Shown: positions 1 through 9,077, counted from the first letter of the stretch. The stretch: DNA of 13,704 nucleotides from Saccoglossus kowalevskii (GCF_000003605.2 NW_003114400.1:1-13704); one strand, 5' to 3'. Notes: generated by a model not told the origin, from the sequence alone. Made by a program: numbers and translations.

Positions 1-22
1 TGAGGCTGACACACCAGTGACG
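1..22 (+). repeat. Left window edge: shortened doublet
   Basis: Bases 1-5 are the end of a GAGG unit, and 6-22 are a 17-bp unit starting CTGACAC, a 1-bp deletion relative to CTGAACAC. The array is already under way at base 1. Confidence 0.85.
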
Positions 23-76
23 CTGTACACACCACTGACACTGTACACACCAGTGACCCTGTACACACCAGTGACC

Positions 77-258
77 CTGTACACAATAATTATGCTGTAC
101 ACACCAGTAATAGCTGTACATACCAGTGACGCTGTACACACCAGTGACGCTATACACACCAGTGACGCTGTACACACCAGTGACGCTGTACACACCACTG
201 ACGCTGTACTCACCAGTGACGCTATACACACATGTGACGCTGTACACACCAGTAATAG
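77..258 (+). repeat. 182-bp anchor cassette, copy 1
   Basis: The cassette is ten monomers: an 18-mer with AATAATTATG (85-94), a 19-mer ending TAATAG (95-113), a unit with CATACC (114-131), one plain unit, a CTATACAC unit (150-167), another plain unit, a CACTGACG unit (186-203), a TACTCACC unit (204-221), a second CTATACAC unit (222-239), and a closing 19-mer ending TAATAG (240-258). Two GACC-type units precede it (41-76). The copy-specific change is ACATGTG in the penultimate unit. It is followed by CTGTTCACACCAATGACG and a CCGGTGACA unit, as in most copies. Confidence 0.93.
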
Positions 259-420
259 CTGTTCACACCAATGACGCTGTACACACCGGTGACACTGTAC
301 ACACCAGTGACACTGTACACACCAATGACACTGTACACACCAGTGACACTGTACACACCAGTTATGCTGTACACACCAGTGACACTGTACACACCAGTGA
401 CACTGTACACACCGGTGACA

Positions 421-474
421 CTGTACACACCAGTGAAGCTGTACACACAAATGACGCTGTACACACCAATGACG
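421..474 (+). repeat. GAAG / AAATGAY / CAATGACG triplet (sixteen copies)
   Basis: Three consecutive units end CAGTGAAG, ACAAATGACG or ACAAATGATG, and CCAATGACG. Copies start at 421, 961, 3472, 3868, 4428, 6694, 7616, 8709, 9447, 10281, 11233, 11523, 11903, 12499, 12860 and 13384. At 11523 the third unit is CCAGTGACG instead, and at 12860 the first two units carry 1-bp indels. In most copies a CCGGTGACA or CACTGGTGACA unit comes just before; it is absent at 4428, 6694, 10281, 11903 and 13384. Confidence 0.87.
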
Positions 475-780
475 CTGTACACACCAGTGACACTGTACAC
501 ACCAGTGACGCTGTACACACCAGTGACACTGTACACACCAGGGACACTGTACACACCAGTTATGCTGTACACACCAGTGACACTGTACACACCAGTGACA
601 CTGTACACACCAGTGACGCTGTACACACCAGTGACACTGTACACACCAGTGACGCTGTACACACCAGTGACACTGTACACACCAGTGACACTGTACACAC
701 CAGTTATGCTGTACACACCAGTGACACTGTACACACCAGTGACACTGCACACACCAGTGACGCTGTACACATCAGTGACA

Positions 781-816
781 CTGTACACACCAGTGAGGCT
801 GAACACACCAGTGACG
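781..816 (+). repeat. GAGG/CTGAAC doublet (ten internal copies)
   Basis: A unit ending CAGTGAGG is always followed by one starting CTGAACAC. Copies start at 781, 1737, 3021, 3688, 5222, 7454, 7832, 8925, 11055 and 11343. A partial copy opens the window (1-22) and a variant, GAGT then CTGAAC, closes it (13672-13704). Most are preceded one or two units earlier by a CATCAGTG unit. The two changes never separate, so they spread as one block. Confidence 0.88.
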
Positions 817-1194
817 CTGTACACACCGGTGACACTGTACACACCAGTGACACTGTACACACCAATGACACTGTACACACCAGTGACACTGTACACACCA
901 GTTATGCTGTACACACCAGTGACACTGTACACACCAGTGACACTGTACACACCGGTGACACTGTACACACCAGTGAAGCTGTACACACAAATGATGCTGT
1001 ACACACCAATGACGCTGTACACACCAGTGACACTGCACACACCAGTGACGCTGTACACACCAGTGACACTGTACACACCAGTGACACTGTACACACCAGT
1101 TATGCTGTACACACCAGTGACACTGTACACACCAGTGACGCTGTACACACCAGTGACACTGTGCACACCAGTGACACTGTACACACCAGTGACA

Positions 1195-1520
1195 GTGTAC
1201 GCACCAGAGAGGCTGTACACACCAGTTATGCTGTACATACCAGTGACACTGTACACACCTGTGACGCTGTACACACCAGTGACACTGTACACACCAGTGA
1301 CACTGTACACACCTGTGACGCTGTACACACCAGTGACGCGGGACACACCAGTGACGCTGTACACACCAGTTATGCTGTACACACCAGTGACACTGTACAC
1401 AGCAGTGACGCTGTACACACCAGTGACACTGTACACACCAGTGACACTGTACACACCAGTGACACTGTACACACCAGTGACACTGTACACACCAGTTATG
1501 CTATATATACACCAGTGACA
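1195..1520 (+). repeat. Segmental duplication 2, left copy
   Basis: It runs from the TACGCACCAGAGAGG unit to the TATATATA 20-mer and matches 1899-2224 at a 704-bp offset (39 units plus 2 bp for the 20-mer). One monomer is missing before the CGGGAC unit and one is extra after the ACAGCAG unit, so the ends stay in register. Confidence 0.85.
1501..1520 (+). repeat. 20-mer with TATATATA core, copy 1
   Basis: CTATATATACACCAGTGACA is 2 bp longer than the normal unit, the start being expanded to an alternating TA run. It directly follows a CAGTTATG unit. Copies at 2205, 2261, 6032 and 9827 have the same context. Confidence 0.9.
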
Positions 1521-1898
1521 CTGTACACACCAGTTATGCTGTACACACCAGTTATGCTGTACACACCAGTGACGCTGTACACACCAGTGACGCTGTATAC
1601 ACCAGTGACGCTGTACACACCAATGACGCTGTACACACCAGTGACGCAGTACACACCAGTGACGCTGTACACACCAGTGACACTGTACACACCAGTGACA
1701 CTGTACACACCAGTGACGCTGTACACATCAGTGACGCTGTACACACCATTGAGGCTGAACACACCAGTGACGCTGTACACACCACTGACACTGTACACAC
1801 CAGTGACGCTGTACACATCAGTGACGCTGTACACACCAGTGATGCTGTACACACCAATGACGCTGTACACACCAGTGACGCTGTACACACCAGTGACG

Positions 1899-2224
1899 CT
1901 GTACGCACCAGAGAGGCTGTACACACCAGTTATGCTGTACACACCAGTGACACTGTACACACCTGTGACGCTGTACACACCAGTGACACTGTACACACCA
2001 GTGACACTGTACACACCAGTGACACTGTACACACCTGTGACGCTGTACACACCAGTGACGCGGGACACACCAGTGACGCTGTACACACCAGTTATGCTGT
2101 ACACACCAGTGACACTGTACACAGCAGTGACGCTGTACACACCAGTGACACTGTACACACCAGTGACACTGTACACACCAGTGACACTGTACACACCAGT
2201 TATGCTATATATACACCAGTGACA
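1899..2224 (+). repeat. Segmental duplication 2, right copy
   Basis: It matches 1195-1520 with two compensating one-monomer shifts; CGGGAC lies at 2061 and the 20-mer at 2205. This gain and loss in whole 18-bp steps is typical of replication slippage or unequal exchange within tandem repeats. Confidence 0.85.
2205..2224 (+). repeat. 20-mer with TATATATA core, copy 2
   Basis: The sequence matches the copy at 1501, and it too follows a CAGTTATG unit. It is the right end of the 704-bp-offset duplication. Confidence 0.9.
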
Positions 2225-2260
2225 CTGTACACACCAGTGACACTGTACACACCAGTTATG

Positions 2261-2280
2261 CTATATATACACCAATGACG
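2261..2280 (+). repeat. 20-mer with TATATATA core, copy 3
   Basis: It ends CCAATGACG instead of CCAGTGACA. It lies two units after the previous 20-mer and opens the module leading to the anchor cassette at 2479. Confidence 0.9.
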
Positions 2281-2478
2281 CTGTACACACCAGTTATGCT
2301 GTACACACCAGTGACGCTGTACACACCAGTGACGCTGTACACACCAGTGACGCTGTACACACCAATGACGCTGTACACACCAGTGACGCAGTACACACCA
2401 GTGACGCTGTACACACCAGTGACACTGTACACACCAGTGACACTGTACACACCAGTGACCCTGTACACACCAGTGACC

Positions 2479-2660
2479 CTGTACACAATAATTATGCTGT
2501 ACACACCAGTAATAGCTGTACATACCAGTGACGCTGTACACACCAGTGACGCTATACACACCAGTGACGCAGTACACACCAGTGACGCTGTACACACCAC
2601 TGACGCTGTACTCACCAGTGACGCTATACACACCAGTAACGCTGTACACACCAGTAATAG
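2479..2660 (+). repeat. 182-bp anchor cassette, copy 2
   Basis: It has the same ten-unit order as the first copy, with AATAATTATG at 2487-2496 and the first 19-mer ending TAATAG. Copy-specific changes are a CAGTACAC unit in the sixth position and CAGTAACG in the penultimate unit. Two GACC units precede it, as in copies 1 and 8, placing it in the same subgroup. Downstream, CAGTACACACC and CCAATAACA replace two common units. Confidence 0.92.
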
Positions 2661-3290
2661 CTGTTCACACCAATGACGCTGTACACACCGGTGACACTGT
2701 ACACACCAGTGACACAGTACACACCAATAACACTGTACACACCAGTGACACTGTACACACCAGTTATGCTGTACACACCAGTGACACTGTACACACCAGT
2801 GACGCTGTACACACCAGTGACACTGTACACACCAGTGACACTGTACACACCAGTTATGCTGTACACACCAGTGACACTGTACACACCAGTGACGCTGTAC
2901 ACACCAGTGACACTGTACACACCAGTGACACTGTACACACCAGTTATGCTATACACACCAGTGACACTGTACACACCAGTGACACTGTACACACGAGTGA
3001 CGCTGTACACATCAGTGACGCTGTACACACCAGTGAGGCTGAACACACCAGTGACGCTGTACACACCAGTGACGCTGTACACATCAGTGACGCAGTACAC
3101 ACCAGTGATGCTGTACACACCAATGACGCTGTACACACCAGTGACGCTGTACACACCAGTGGCGCTGTACACACCAGAGAGGCTGTTCACACCAGTTATG
3201 CTGTACACACCAGTGACACTGTACACACCAGTTATGCTGTACACACCAGTGACACTGTACACACCTGTGACGCTGTACACACCAGTGACA

Positions 3291-3309
3291 CTGTACACAC
3301 CAGTAATAG
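3291..3309 (+). repeat. Solitary 19-mer ending TAATAG
   Basis: This 19-mer is followed by CTGTTCACACCAATGACG and a CCGGTGACA unit, exactly as at the end of an anchor cassette, but it lacks the cassette body upstream. It is the left edge of two long duplications, one shared with 240-1410 and one with 8528-9077, which marks it as a recombination junction. Confidence 0.85.
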
Positions 3310-4101
3310 CTGTTCACACCAATGACGCTGTACACACCGGTGACACTGTACACACCAGTGACACTGTACACACCAATGACACTGTACACACCAGTGACAC
3401 TGTACACACCAGTTATGCTGTACACACCAGTGACACTGTACACACCAGTGACACTGTACACACTGGTGACACTGTACACACCAGTGAAGCTGTACACACA
3501 AATGACGCTGTACACACCAATGACGCTGTACACACCAGTGACACTGTACACACCAGTGACGCTGTACACACCAGTGACACTGTACACACCAGTGACACTG
3601 TACACACCAGTTATGCTGTACACACCAGTGACACTGTACACACCAGTGACACTGTACACACCAGTGACGCTGTACACATCAGTGACACTGTAAACACCAG
3701 TGAGGCTGAACACACCAGTGACGCTGTACACACCGGTGACACTGTACACACCAGTGACACTGTACACACCAATGACACTGTACACACCAGTGACACTGTA
3801 CACACCAGTTATGCTGTACACACCAGTGACACTGTACACACCAGTGACACTGTACACACCGGTGACACTGTACACACCAGTGAAGCTGTACACACAAATG
3901 ATGCTGTACACACCAATGACGCTGTACACACCAGTGACACTGCACACACCAGTGACGCTGTACACACCAGTGACACTGTACACACCAGTGACACTGTACA
4001 CACCAGTTATGCTGTACACACCAGTGACACTGTACACACCAGTGACGCTGTACACACCAGTGACACTGTACACACCAGTGACACTGTACACACCAGTGAC
4101 A

Positions 4102-4119
4102 GTGTACGCACCAGAGAGG
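4102..4119 (+). repeat. CAGAGAGG unit (six copies)
   Basis: Units ending CCAGAGAGG start at 1195, 1899, 3165, 4102, 5456 and 10785. Five of the six are followed by a CAGTTATG unit; at 5456 the next unit ends CCTGTAACG. In the copies at 1195, 1899 and 4102 the unit also has TACGCACC, and a CGGGACAC unit follows 126 to 144 bp later. Confidence 0.85.
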
Positions 4120-4317
4120 CTGTACACACCAGTTATGCTGTACACACCAGTGACACTGTACACACCTGTGACGCTGTACACACCAGTGACACTGTACACA
4201 CCAGTGACACTGTACACACCTGTGACGCTGTACACACCAGTGACGCGGGACACACCAGTGACGCTGTACACACCAGTTATGCTGTACACACCAGTGACAC
4301 TGTACACAGCAGTGACG

Positions 4318-4409
4318 CTGTACACACCAGTAATAGCTGTGCACACCAATGACGCTGTACACACCGGTGACACTGTACACACCAGTGACGCTGTACACAC
4401 CAGTAATAA
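4318..4409 (+). repeat. Double 19-mer module, copy 1
   Basis: Two 19-mers (4318-4336 ending TAATAG, 4391-4409 ending TAATAA) flank three 18-mers whose order is CAATGACG, CGGTGACA, CAGTGACG. The first inner unit here begins CTGTGCAC, where the other copies have CTGTTCAC. The module follows a unit with ACAGCAG (4300-4317) and leads through a GAAG triplet toward the cassette at 4734. Confidence 0.88.
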
Positions 4410-4661
4410 CTGTTCACACCAATGACGCTGTACACACCAGTGAAGCTGTACACACAAATGACGCTGTACACACCAATGACGCTGTACACACCAGTGACAC
4501 TGTACACACCAGTGACGCTGTACACATCAGTGACGCTGTACACACCAGTGTCGCTGTACACACCAGTGACACTGTACACACCAGTGACGCTGTACACACC
4601 AGTGACGCTGTACACATCAGTGACACTGTACACACCAGTGACGCTGTACACACCAGTGACG

Positions 4662-5041
4662 CTGTACACATCAGTGACGCTGTACACACCAGTGACACTG
4701 TACACACCAGTGACCCTGTACACACCAGTGACGCTGTACACAATAATTATGCTGTACACACCAGTAATAACTGTACATACCAGTGACGCTGTACACACCA
4801 GAGACGCTATACACACCAGTAACGCTGTACACACCAGTGACGCTGTACACACCACTGACGCTGTACTCACCAGTGACGCTATACACACCAGTGACGCTGT
4901 ACACACCAGTAATAGCTGTTCACACCAATGACGCTGTACACACCGGTGACACTGTACACACCAGTGACACTGTACACACCAATGACACTGTACACACCAG
5001 TGACACTGTACACACCAGTTATGCTGTACACACAAGTGACA
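4662..5041 (+). repeat. Segmental duplication 4, left copy (380 bp)
   Basis: Starting with a CATCAGTGACG unit, through the anchor cassette, to a unit with the rare CACACAAGTGACA ending, this matches 6858-7237 at an offset of 2196 bp. I see no base difference. Beyond the right end the copies diverge at CATCAATGACA against CACCAGTGACA. Confidence 0.9.
4734..4915 (+). repeat. 182-bp anchor cassette, copy 3
   Basis: AATAATTATG lies at 4742-4751 and the first 19-mer ends TAATAA. Its fourth unit reads CAGAGACG and its fifth ends CAGTAACG, both shared with the copy starting at 6930. It is preceded by one GACC unit then one GACG unit, the second subgroup of cassette entry. With its flanks it appears identical to that later copy over about 380 bp. 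Confidence 0.93.
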
Positions 5042-5311
5042 CTGTACACATCAATGACACTGTACACACAAATGACACTGTACACACCAGTGACGCTGTA
5101 CACACCAGTGACACTGTACACACCAGTGACACTGTACACACCAGTTATGCTGTACACACCAGTGACACTGTACACACCAGTGACACTGTACACACCAGTG
5201 ACGCTGTACACATCAGTAACGCTGTACACACCAGTGAGGCTGAACACACCAGTGACGCTGTACACACCAGTGACACTGTACACACCAGTGATGCTGTACA
5301 CATCAGTGACG

Positions 5312-5419
5312 CTGTACACACCAGTGACGCTGTACACACCAATGACGCTGTACACACCAGTGACGCTGTACACACCAATGACGCTGTACACACCAGTGAC
5401 GCTGTACACACCAATGACG
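5312..5419 (+). repeat. 36-bp dimer sub-array
   Basis: Units ending CAGTGACG and CAATGACG alternate strictly for three dimers, followed by two more CAGTGACG units and a CAGAGAGG unit. This is the clearest local case of a two-unit period in the window, implying that a dimer was the unit of a recent expansion. Confidence 0.85.
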
Positions 5420-5563
5420 CTGTACACACCAGTGACGCTGTACACACCAGTGACGCTGTACACACCAGAGAGGCTGTACACACCTGTAACGCTGTACACA
5501 CCAGTGACGCGGTACACACCCGTGACACTGTACACACCAATGACGCTGTACACACCAGTGACA

Positions 5564-5617
5564 CTGTACACACCAGTTATGCTGTACACACCAGTTATGC
5601 TGTACACACCAGTTATG
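5564..5617 (+). repeat. Three consecutive CAGTTATG units
   Basis: The CAGTTATG variant normally occurs singly or in pairs, but here it occurs three times in a row (5564-5581, 5582-5599, 5600-5617). A simple one-monomer slippage from a single unit explains it. Confidence 0.85.
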
Positions 5618-6031
5618 CTGTACACACCAGTGACGCTGTACACACCAGTGACGCTGTACACACCAATGACGCTGTACACACCAGTGACGCAGTACACACC
5701 AGTGACGCTGTACACACCAGTGACACTGTACACACCAGTGACACTGTACACACCAGTGACACTGTACACACCAGTTATGCTGTATACACCAGTGAGACTG
5801 TACACACCAGTTATGCTGTACACACCAGTTATGCTATACACACCAGTGACGCTGTACACACCAGTGACGCTGTACACACCAGTGATGCTGTACACACCAA
5901 TGATGCTGTACACACCAGTGACGCAGTACACACCAGTGACGCTGTACACACCAGTGATGCTGTACACACCAGTGACACTGTACACACCAGTGACACTGTA
6001 CACACCAGTGACACTGTACACACCAGTTATG

Positions 6032-6051
6032 CAATATATACACCAGTGACA
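6032..6051 (+). repeat. 20-mer with ATATATA core, copy 4
   Basis: It begins CAATATATAC, a T-to-A change at the second base relative to the other copies, and again follows a CAGTTATG unit. The next unit starts CTGAAAACACC, a change not seen elsewhere. Confidence 0.88.
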
Positions 6052-6267
6052 CTGAAAACACCAGTTATGCTGTACACACCAGTTATGCTGTACACACCAG
6101 TGACGCTGTACATACCAGTGACGCTGTACACACCAGTGACGCTGTACATACCAATGACGCTGTACACACCAGTGACGCAGTACACACCAGTTACGCTGTA
6201 CGCACCAGTGACGCTGTACACACCAGTGACACTGTACACACCAGTTATGCTGTACACACCAGTGACG

Positions 6268-6286
6268 CTGTACACACCAGTAATAG
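6268..6286 (+). repeat. Solitary 19-mer in an unusual context
   Basis: The unit ends TAATAG but is followed by a plain CTGTACACACC unit, rather than by the CTGTTCACACC unit that follows cassette ends or the CTGTACATACC unit that follows cassette starts. It is the only one of the 26 19-mers with neither normal follower. Confidence 0.85.
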
Positions 6287-6448
6287 CTGTACACACCAGT
6301 GACACTGTACACACCAGTGATGCTGTACACATCAGTGACACTGTACACACCAGTGACACTGTACCCACCAGTGACGCTGTACACACCAGTGACGCTGTAC
6401 ACACCAGTGACGCTGTACACACCAGTGACGCTGTACACACCAGTGATG

Positions 6449-6457
6449 CTGTACACG
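6449..6457 (+). repeat. 9-bp truncated monomer, copy 1
   Basis: CTGTACACG equals a full unit with nine internal bases removed. It sits between a CAGTGATG unit and a CACTAACG unit and shifts array phase by half a unit. Confidence 0.9.
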
Positions 6458-6583
6458 CTGTACACACCACTAACGCTGTACACACCAGTGACGCTGTACA
6501 CACCAGTGACGCTATACACACCAGTGACGCTGTACACACCACTGACGCTGTACTCACCAGTGACGCTATACACACCAGTGACG

Positions 6584-6675
6584 CTGTACACGCCAGTAAT
6601 AGCTGTTCACACCAATGACGCTGTACACACCGGTGACACTGTACACACCAGTGACGCTGTACACACCAGTAATAA
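6584..6675 (+). repeat. Double 19-mer module, copy 2
   Basis: 19-mers lie at 6584-6602 (with CACGCC) and 6657-6675 (ending TAATAA), with the same three inner 18-mers. It is preceded by the CACTGACG, TACTCACC and CTATACAC units (6530-6583) that form the second half of the anchor cassette, so it looks like a cassette tail fused to a second start. Confidence 0.88.
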
Positions 6676-6837
6676 CTGTTCACACCAATGACGCTGTACA
6701 CACCAGTGAAGCTGTACACACAAATGACGCTGTACACACCAATGACGCTGTACACACCAGTGACACTGTACACACCAGTGACGCTGTACACACCAGTGAC
6801 GCTGTACACATCAGTGACACTGTACACACCAGTGACG

Positions 6838-6857
6838 CTGTACACACCAGTGACGCG
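6838..6857 (+). repeat. 20-bp monomer with extra CG
   Basis: The unit ends GACGCG instead of GACG, a duplicated CG dinucleotide found nowhere else in the window. It is the last unit of a 56-bp stretch (6802-6857) that is absent from the homologous segment at 7922-8690. Confidence 0.88.
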
Positions 6858-7237
6858 CTGTACACATCAGTGACGCTGTACACACCAGTGACACTGTACA
6901 CACCAGTGACCCTGTACACACCAGTGACGCTGTACACAATAATTATGCTGTACACACCAGTAATAACTGTACATACCAGTGACGCTGTACACACCAGAGA
7001 CGCTATACACACCAGTAACGCTGTACACACCAGTGACGCTGTACACACCACTGACGCTGTACTCACCAGTGACGCTATACACACCAGTGACGCTGTACAC
7101 ACCAGTAATAGCTGTTCACACCAATGACGCTGTACACACCGGTGACACTGTACACACCAGTGACACTGTACACACCAATGACACTGTACACACCAGTGAC
7201 ACTGTACACACCAGTTATGCTGTACACACAAGTGACA
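6858..7237 (+). repeat. Segmental duplication 4, right copy (380 bp)
   Basis: This segment reads the same as 4662-5041 by eye, including the cassette-specific CAGAGACG, CAGTAACG and TAATAA variants and the CACACAAGTG unit. The left limit coincides with the end of the unit carrying the extra CG. Confidence 0.9.
6930..7111 (+). repeat. 182-bp anchor cassette, copy 4
   Basis: AATAATTATG lies at 6938-6947, the first 19-mer ends TAATAA, and CAGAGACG and CAGTAACG sit at the same units as in the copy starting at 4734, from which I see no difference. Its upstream flank also matches the region before the copy starting at 8365. It therefore looks like a node shared by two overlapping duplications. Confidence 0.93.
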
Positions 7238-7507
7238 CTGTACACACCAGTGACACTGTACACACAAATGACGCTGTACACACCAATGACGCTGTACACA
7301 CCAGTGACACTGTACACACCAGTGACGCTGTACACACCAGTGACACTGTACACACCAGTGACACTGTACACACCAGTTATGCTGAACAAACCAGTGACAC
7401 TGTACACACCAGTGACACTGTACGCACCAGTGACGCTGTACACATCAGTGACGCTGTACACACCAGTGAGGCTGAACACACCGGTGACACTGTACACACC
7501 AGTGACA

Positions 7508-7561
7508 CTGTACACACCACTGACGCTGTACTCACCAGTGACGCTATACACACCTGTGACG
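7508..7561 (+). repeat. Orphan cassette tail fragment
   Basis: Three consecutive units, CACTGACG, TACTCACC and CTATACAC, reproduce the second half of the anchor cassette without its start or its closing 19-mer. The last unit carries CACCTGTGACG and resembles the ACATGTG variant at 222-239. The fragment sits between a CGGTGACA block and a GAAG triplet. Confidence 0.8.
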
Positions 7562-7939
7562 CTGTACACACCAGTGACACTGTACACACCAGTGACACTG
7601 TACACACCGGTGACACTGTACACACCAGTGAAGCTGTACACACAAATGACGCTGTACACACCAATGACGCTGTACACACCAGTGACACTGTACACACCAG
7701 TGACGCTGTACACACCAGTGACACTGTACACACCAGGGACACTGTACACACCAGTTATGCTGTACACACCAGTGACACTGTACACACCAGTGACACTGTA
7801 CACACCAGTGACGCTGTACACATCAGTGACGCTGTACACACCAGTGAGGCTGAACACACCAGTGACGCTGCACACACCACTGATGCTGTACACACCAGTG
7901 ACGCTGTACACATCAGTGACGCTGTACACACCAGTGATG

Positions 7940-7948
7940 CTGTACACG
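7940..7948 (+). repeat. 9-bp truncated monomer, copy 2
   Basis: The same CTGTACACG stub with the same neighbours lies 1491 bp after the first. The shared rare deletion shows that the segments are copies of each other rather than independent events. Confidence 0.9.
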
Positions 7949-8074
7949 CTGTACACACCACTAACGCTGTACACACCAGTGACGCTGTACACACCAGTGA
8001 CGCTATACACACCAGTGACGCTGTACACACCACTGACGCTGTACTCACCAGTGACGCTATACACACCAGTGACG

Positions 8075-8166
8075 CTGTACACACCAGTAATAGCTGTTCA
8101 CACCAATGACGCTGTACACACCGGTGACACTGTACACACCAGTGACGCTGTACACACCAGTAATAG
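8075..8166 (+). repeat. Double 19-mer module, copy 3
   Basis: 19-mers lie at 8075-8093 and 8148-8166, both ending TAATAG. Context on both sides matches the copy at 6584 at a constant offset of 1491 bp, so the two were duplicated together with their flanks. Confidence 0.88.
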
Positions 8167-8364
8167 CTGTTCACACCAATGACGCTGTACACACCAGTGA
8201 AGCTGTACACACAAATGACGCTGTACACACCAATGACGCTGTACACACCAGTGACACTGTACACACCAGTGACGCTGTACACACCAGTGACGCTGTACAC
8301 ATCAGTGACGCTGTACACACCAGTGACACTGTACACACCAGTGACCCTGTACACACCAGTGACG

Positions 8365-8546
8365 CTGTACACAATAATTATGCTGTACACACCAGTAATA
8401 ACTGTACATACCAGTGACGCTGTACACACCAGTGACGCTATACACACCAGTAACGCTGTACACACCAGTGACGCTGTACACACCACTGACGCTGTACTCA
8501 CCAGTGACGCTATACACACCAGTGACGCTGTACACACCAGTAATAG
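8365..8546 (+). repeat. 182-bp anchor cassette, copy 5
   Basis: AATAATTATG lies at 8373-8382 and the first 19-mer ends TAATAA. The fifth unit ends CAGTAACG as in copies 3 and 4, but the fourth has the common CAGTGACG rather than CAGAGACG. It is thus intermediate between the copy 3/4 pair and copy 6. One GACC unit then one GACG unit precede it. Confidence 0.92.
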
Positions 8547-9077
8547 CTGTTCACACCAATGACGCTGTACACACCGGTGACACTGTACACACCAGTGACA
8601 CTGTACACACCAATGACACTGTACACACCAGTGACACTGTACACACCAGTTATGCTGTACACACCAGTGACACTGTACACACCAGTGACACTGTACACAC
8701 TGGTGACACTGTACACACCAGTGAAGCTGTACGCACAAATGACGCTGTACACACCAATGACGCTGTACACACCAGTGACACTGTACACACCAGTGATGCT
8801 GTACACACCAGTGACACTGTACACACCAGTGACACTGTACACACCAGTTATGCTGTACAAACCAGTGACACTGTACACACCAGTGACACTGTACACACCA
8901 GTGACGCTGTACACATCAGTGACGCTGTACACACCAGTGAGGCTGAACACACCAGTGACGCTGTACACACCGGTGACACTGTACACACCAGTGACACTGT
9001 ACACACCAATGACACTGTACACACCAGTGACACTGTACACACCAGTTATGCTGTACACACCAGTGACACTGTACACA
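8528..9077 (+). repeat. Segmental duplication 3, distal copy
   Basis: This 550-bp segment matches 3291-3840 at a constant offset of 5237 bp, checked at the closing 19-mer, at CACTGGTGAC (8701 against 3464) and at CTGAAC (8943 against 3706). Substitutions seen here are TACGCACAAATG near 8731, CAGTGATG near 8793 and TACAAACC near 8856. Similarity stops near 9079 at CACTTGTGACG. Confidence 0.85.

Larger units (their letters stand above)
240..1410 (+). repeat. Segmental duplication 1, left copy
   Basis: This 1,171-bp segment matches 3291-4317. The offset is 3051 bp at the left end and 2907 bp from about 780 on; the 144-bp step is eight extra monomers in this copy, in a repeated pattern at about 571-780. 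Shared rare markers include CTGAAC at 799, AAATGATG near 990, CTGCAC at 1033, GTGTACGC at 1195, CAGAGAGG and CGGGAC near 1339. Copy-specific changes include CAGGGACA near 550, CTGTGCAC near 1159 and CATACC near 1237. Confidence 0.88.
3291..4317 (+). repeat. Segmental duplication 1, right copy
   Basis: This 1,027-bp segment matches 240-1410 but lacks eight monomers. Differences I can see include CACTGGTGAC at about 3461 where the left copy has CACCGGTGAC, and CTGTAAACACC at 3688. Its first 550 bp also match 8528-9077 without any indel, including the CACTGGTGAC marker, so that part is closer to the distant copy than to the near one. Confidence 0.88.
6431..7255 (+). repeat. Segmental duplication 5, left copy
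   Basis: It carries, in order, a CAGTGATG unit, the 9-bp stub, a cassette tail, a double 19-mer module, a GAAG triplet, and an anchor cassette with 144 bp after it. It matches 7922-8690 at an offset of 1491 bp up to 6801 and 1435 bp from 6858. The difference is the 56-bp stretch 6802-6857 present only here. Confidence 0.87.
7922..8690 (+). repeat. Segmental duplication 5, right copy
   Basis: It matches 6431-7255 without the 56-bp stretch. Differences include TAATAG for TAATAA in the second 19-mer of the double module and CAGTGACG for CAGAGACG in the anchor cassette. Homology ends near 8691 at the CACTGGTGAC unit. Confidence 0.87.

Noticed and set aside
77-113. AATAATTATG/TAATAG region as an inserted element with target duplication
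   Set aside because: The landmark unit keeps 18-bp phase and is a substitution variant of CCAGTTATG. No inverted ends, duplicated flanks or foreign sequence are present.
259-276. TTCACACC in the unit after each closing 19-mer as a T-box binding site
   Set aside because: It is one substitution from the ordinary unit and explained by copying of a module. A short match like this is expected by chance.
1501-1520. TATATATA as a TATA box or promoter
   Set aside because: It is a length variant of the satellite unit found five times in the same repeat context, with nothing downstream to transcribe as a gene.
126-2222. A 698-codon open frame that reads VHTSDT-type, then LYTPVT-type repeats
   Set aside because: Other frames are open over the same bases, the repeat peptide changes register at 19- and 20-mers, there is no leader, domain or stop constraint, and the variants follow DNA-level CpG decay. 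It is satellite sequence.
4879-6591. A 570-codon minus-strand open frame of VTGVYS-type repeats
   Set aside because: All three minus frames are open in this array because the unit has no stop on that strand. No start context or protein family is recognisable.
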